A stretch of DNA of 64,000 bases from Bacillus sp. ZZV12-4809. Its GTDB lineage: Bacteria > Bacillota > Bacilli > Bacillales > Cytobacillaceae. Both the position numbers and the translations under genes were made by a program. The stretch spans positions 1 through 64,000 of the forward strand of contig NZ_VCRN01000009.1 of assembly GCF_009849585.1 (NCBI RefSeq), read 5' to 3'. Positions 61,901 to 64,000 of the stretch are shown here, piece after piece; position 1 is the stretch's first letter, and every line of letters starts with the position of its first letter. Under the pieces are notes generated by a model. That model did no database searches. It was not told where the DNA came from and saw only the letters and a list, made by a program, of their open reading frames with translations.

Positions 61901-64000
61901 TCACTATTTAGATTTTCAATAAATTCGACTTTTACTTGCATTTCTGGGTGAACCTTCTGAACTAAATCATTATTGACAAAAGAGAAGGAAGTTCGAAGTG
62001 ATTCATGCCTTCGGACTAGTTCTTGAAATACGTTATCAATACGCCCGTAATCAAGTGGACCGTCCAGCATAGTCGCTGCAGGCAAGTTATAAGCTACAGA
62101 TTCTTTATTTATTTGCCACATAATGAATTGTCTTTTCTGCTGGGAAGTTGCAGGATAATACTCCCTTGATTCCACAGGCTGGATAGCAGCACCAACATTC
62201 TTTTGCTGTTTATTTACTAATGTTGCAAGTTCCTTGATCGTCGGGTGTTTAAATAAGTCGCTTATCTGTAACCCTGCATTAAATGAATGATTTACCTTTA
62301 AAATAATGGCAGCTGCTTTTAAAGAATGTCCTCCAATTTCAAAAAAGTCATCGTTTATTCCTATAGGATTGATATTCAATGTTTCTTCCCATAATTTAAC
62401 GATGTTTTTTTCTGCTTCTGTCTCAGGTGCAACATAATTAAAGTCTGAAGTGGGGAGATATTCCAATTTTGTCAGTGCTTTTCGATCTATCTTTTTATTT
62501 TGATTTAGAGGAAACTTTTCTAATTGAATAAAGTTATTTGGGATCATGAATTCAGGAAGCAGATCCAGTAAAAACTGTCTCAGTTCAGAAGCTGGGATTT
62601 TAAAATCCGATGAAAAAAATGCAGATAATGTTTTAGATCCAACTTCATCGGCAAGTGCAATCACCACTGCTTCATCAACATTTTGATGTTTTAACAATGC
62701 ATTTTCAATTTCTCCTATCTCAACCCGATAACCTCTGACTTTTGTGAGATTATCTTTTCTGCCTATAAACTCAATATTGCCATCTGGCATCCATCGAGCT
62801 AAATCGCCAGTTCTATAAACTTTATTACTGTTACTGAATGGTACATTAATAAACTTCTCGTCAGAAAGTCCTGGGTCATTGATGTATCCTTTTGATACTC
62901 CCGCTCCACCTATACATAATTCCCCTACAACCCCAATAGGTACCATGTTCATATTGTGATCAACTATATACAATTCTGTGTTATCTAAGGGCTTACCTAT
63001 AGGAATACTTTCCCCTTTAGTAAAATCATGATCATTTATACGATAGAAGGATGCTAAATCCGTACATTCAGTAGGTCCATACGTATTTATCACTTCACAA
63101 TTCAAGGCTGTAGAATCCATCAACGGTTTTATTTTTTTATTATTTATTGGCTCCCCACCGAGAAATATATACTTAAGTGCAGTCAATCTGTGGAAATCCG
63201 AACCCTCGTTATATGAAACAAGAGGATAAAAACCACTCGGTGTACTATTAAATACGGTAATTTTCCTGGAGTATATATAATCGGACATTTTGTTATAGTC
63301 ATACACACCTGATTCATAAATATGTAATTTACCTCCGATAATTAAAGGGGCAAATATATTTTTATGGGCTGTGTCGAAACTTATTGGAGCTACTAATAAA
63401 ACATGATCTGTACAATCCAGTTTAAATTCTGTCGTGTACCAATTCACCAAATTTACAAATGAATTCCTTTTAACCATCACACCCTTAGGCTCACCGGTAC
63501 TTCCTGATGTATATAAGACATACATTAAACTCTCAGGTGATACCTCTAAATTAGGGTTTTCATGTGATTCATCACATTCCATAAAATGATCCATGTTAAC
63601 AGTAGTCTGATCCGATATAATGTCTAACGAAATTTTATTATCTTTCAGTATGTAATGTATATTAGAATTCTGCAGTAAATACTTAATGCGTTCTTTAGGG
63701 TAGCTCGGGTCTAAGGGCATGTAAGCAGCACCGGCTTTTAATATTCCTAATGCAGCTACTGGTAATTCTAAAGAACGATCAATCATCAGTGCCACTACAT
63801 CACCTTCTGTAACACCGTTCTTTATTAAATGCTTAGCCAGCTTATTGGCCTTACTATTCAATTCCTGATAAGTTAGCTCTTGGCTTTGATAAACGACAGC
63901 TGTGTCATCTGGTGTTCTTAAAACTTGTTTTTCAAATAATTCAACAACAGAAGACCCTTTAGGATAAGGCTTAGATGAGTTATTAAAGTCATGCTCAATT
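58969..64000 (-). CDS. Nonribosomal peptide synthetase, A-T-C-A-T visible, cut by the right edge
   Basis: The frame is open to the window edge, so the N-terminus is outside. About 1676 residues are visible. Counting from an internal Met at 63861: A (FDTAHKN at 160), carrier GGHSL 510, C (HHIIFDG 697), A (FDASVQQ 1209), carrier GGNSL 1550. Pocket residues read by eye are DTKNFGTDLK and DAQDFGFINK, neither of which I can assign. The second A domain has QVNLNGVRLNPEEI in place of the usual QVKIRGYRIE-type A8 motif. The C-terminus ends with a basic tail (MNARNRLLERRQRKGGGR) that looks like a docking segment for the ketosynthase protein. The sequence right at the edge is a C-to-A linker (FNNSSKPYPKGSSVVELFEK), so a C domain or the true start lies just beyond. 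Confidence 0.93.
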   Translation of the reverse strand, partial: IEHDFNNSSKPYPKGSSVVELFEKQVLRTPDDTAVVYQSQELTYQELNSKANKLAKHLIKNGVTEGDVVALMIDRSLELPVAALGILKAGAAYMPLDPSYPKERIKYLLQNSNIHYILKDNKISLDIISDQTTVNMDHFMECDESHENPNLEVSPESLMYVLYTSGSTGEPKGVMVKRNSFVNLVNWYTTEFKLDCTDHVLLVAPISFDTAHKNIFAPLIIGGKLHIYESGVYDYNKMSDYIYSRKITVFNSTPSGFYPLVSYNEGSDFHRLTALKYIFLGGEPINNKKIKPLMDSTALNCEVINTYGPTECTDLASFYRINDHDFTKGESIPIGKPLDNTELYIVDHNMNMVPIGVVGELCIGGAGVSKGYINDPGLSDEKFINVPFSNSNKVYRTGDLARWMPDGNIEFIGRKDNLTKVRGYRVEIGEIENALLKHQNVDEAVVIALADEVGSKTLSAFFSSDFKIPASELRQFLLDLLPEFMIPNNFIQLEKFPLNQNKKIDRKALTKLEYLPTSDFNYVAPETEAEKNIVKLWEETLNINPIGINDDFFEIGGHSLKAAAIILKVNHSFNAGLQISDLFKHPTIKELATLVNKQQKNVGAAIQPVESREYYPATSQQKRQFIMWQINKESVAYNLPAATMLDGPLDYGRIDNVFQELVRRHESLRTSFSFVNNDLVQKVHPEMQVKVEFIENLNSDIEEELKSAMNPFNLYTPPLFRVKLVKIENNKHLLLTDFHHIIFDGISMDIIMDDFINLYNNKKLEENNIHYKDYAVWQESFFNSENFKSSEEYWLNKFIDGGARLELNTDYPRNTEQNIYSDQMTLTLEPHLAAKLRETAAENGSTLYTLMLTALNILLNKYTGQDDISIGTPSSGRFHTGLDNAVGMFVNTIVMRNFPNPEKSVGEFLEEVNNCVVESLDHEDYPFEELVDQIDVERNSERNPLFDIMFSLQNIEENKNIISENEELTYYKYPFESNMTQFDISIDTFVQKNKVELKFKYAKQLFKKETIKRMAQHYLQILSFISDNTESSIKDVEILSREETEQLLADFNHTKTSAKEGTTIQDLFISQAIICNTEASLVDNNSIVSYEELDKRSNQLSRFLRKTGVKRNTVVGIMAEPSVNMAVGMLGILKAGGAYLPIDPKFPQQRINYLIKDSQCSIVLTDQENEHKFDDRVRTVLLNHNTYKEELSHYIENINQPEDLAYVIYTSGTTGKPKGVMIEHKNVVNQLVGLRDTFNVESGLHHILLAKFTFDASVQQIFLPLTTGGTLYIPKMEHTFDPDKIWEYIVSNNIKVLDIAPTHLKMLMSKMDKMHKFRFIFLGGEVLPKSLYNALVKTSDVEMVVNFYGPTETTINTTYHICEGSYYSSIPIGRPLNNYKVYLLDQNLKPVPIGVTGELCIAGEGVGRGYLNNEALTQERFVCNPFGSEGYTRMYRTGDLARWLLNGEVDYIGRADHQVNLNGVRLNPEEIKDELLQHEDITDAVAVVKRSGEDKEYLCAYLTSHRKLTSTELRQHLMRNLPEYMIPSHFVRLERIPLTSSDKVDINFLMQLEDNEYLFSGTPYEAPATNLEKEIADIWKEVLNLSEVGVNDHFFEIGGNSLTIVQVAEKLNKKLNTEISVVTLFRFTTIHTLANELNKDDVFDVNAENEIKNREQGRMNARNRLLERRQRKGGGR

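Noticed and set aside
34907..64000. Known iturin/fengycin/surfactin-type cluster
   Set aside because: Single pocket codes match such clusters, but the domain order, the peptidase-exporter fusion and the KS-AT-ACP-R module do not.
1..64000. CRISPR arrays, tRNA or rRNA genes
   Set aside because: No regularly spaced direct repeats, no tRNA-like cloverleaf with TTCGANTC, and no rRNA core sequence were seen on either strand.

Overview
The window reads as chromosome of a spore-forming, low-GC Bacillaceae species: it has SpoVA-type spore genes, strong AGGAGG ribosome sites, frequent GTG and TTG starts, and many homologues of Bacillus subtilis families. The exact genus cannot be told from the sequence. 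Most genes are on the minus strand.

Left edge (1-1010): the 5' end of a group II intron runs off the window and sits directly after a terminator hairpin, which itself follows a decayed aldehyde dehydrogenase gene. A 60-codon hypothetical gene and a remnant of a DUF421 gene follow. Spore region (1072-7654): a seven-gene operon, DUF1657 - YhcN/YlaJ lipoprotein - SpoVAC - SpoVAD - SpoVAEb - DUF1657 - DUF421/DUF1657, has the layout of the mobile spoVA2mob operon linked to spore heat resistance. It has a sigma-G-like promoter and a hairpin after its first gene. A second DUF421 gene and a cardiolipin synthase lie just beyond.

Catabolic region (7.8-18.3 kb): two PucR-family regulators (one reduced to its leader and 15 codons, one frameshifted) flank two metal-dependent amidohydrolases, a creatinase-like M24 protein, a sodium:solute symporter, a NIF3-like protein, a gate-domain membrane protein and a DUF2294 protein. 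The substrate is unknown, but the set looks like uptake and hydrolysis of a small amide, guanidino or dipeptide compound. Next come a LysE exporter divergent from an XRE-cupin regulator and a DinB protein (18.5-20.4 kb).

Sugar region (21.0-28.4 kb): a GH13 sucrose-phosphorylase-like enzyme, a GH38 mannosylglycerate-hydrolase-like enzyme and a PTS EIIABC form an operon divergent from an RpiR regulator. This suggests use of mannosyl- or glucosyl-glycerate compatible solutes. ABC region (28.5-34.0 kb): sensor kinase, response regulator, ATPase and two permeases in lnrJKLMN (linearmycin resistance) order, with a dispersed-repeat-like element between the kinase and the regulator.

Biosynthetic region (34.9-64.0 kb, continuing past the right edge): a hybrid NRPS-PKS operon. 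One NRPS has a lipo-initiation type C domain, an Asn-code A domain, a carrier and an epimerase. Beside it is an S12 peptidase fused to an ABC exporter. This pair is the hallmark of N-acyl-D-Asn prodrug antibiotics (zwittermicin, amicoumacin, xenocoumacin, colibactin). The largest NRPS (4068 aa, C-A-T-E-C-A-T-C-A-T-C) ends in an unpaired C domain. The first NRPS in the operon ends A-T-C-A-T and leads into a KS-AT-ACP-reductase polyketide module whose gene carries a frameshift in the AT domain. Gene order and likely assembly order differ: D-Asn starter, then the 4068-aa NRPS, then the right-edge NRPS, then the PKS with reductive release. The product appears undescribed to me, but I could not search for it.
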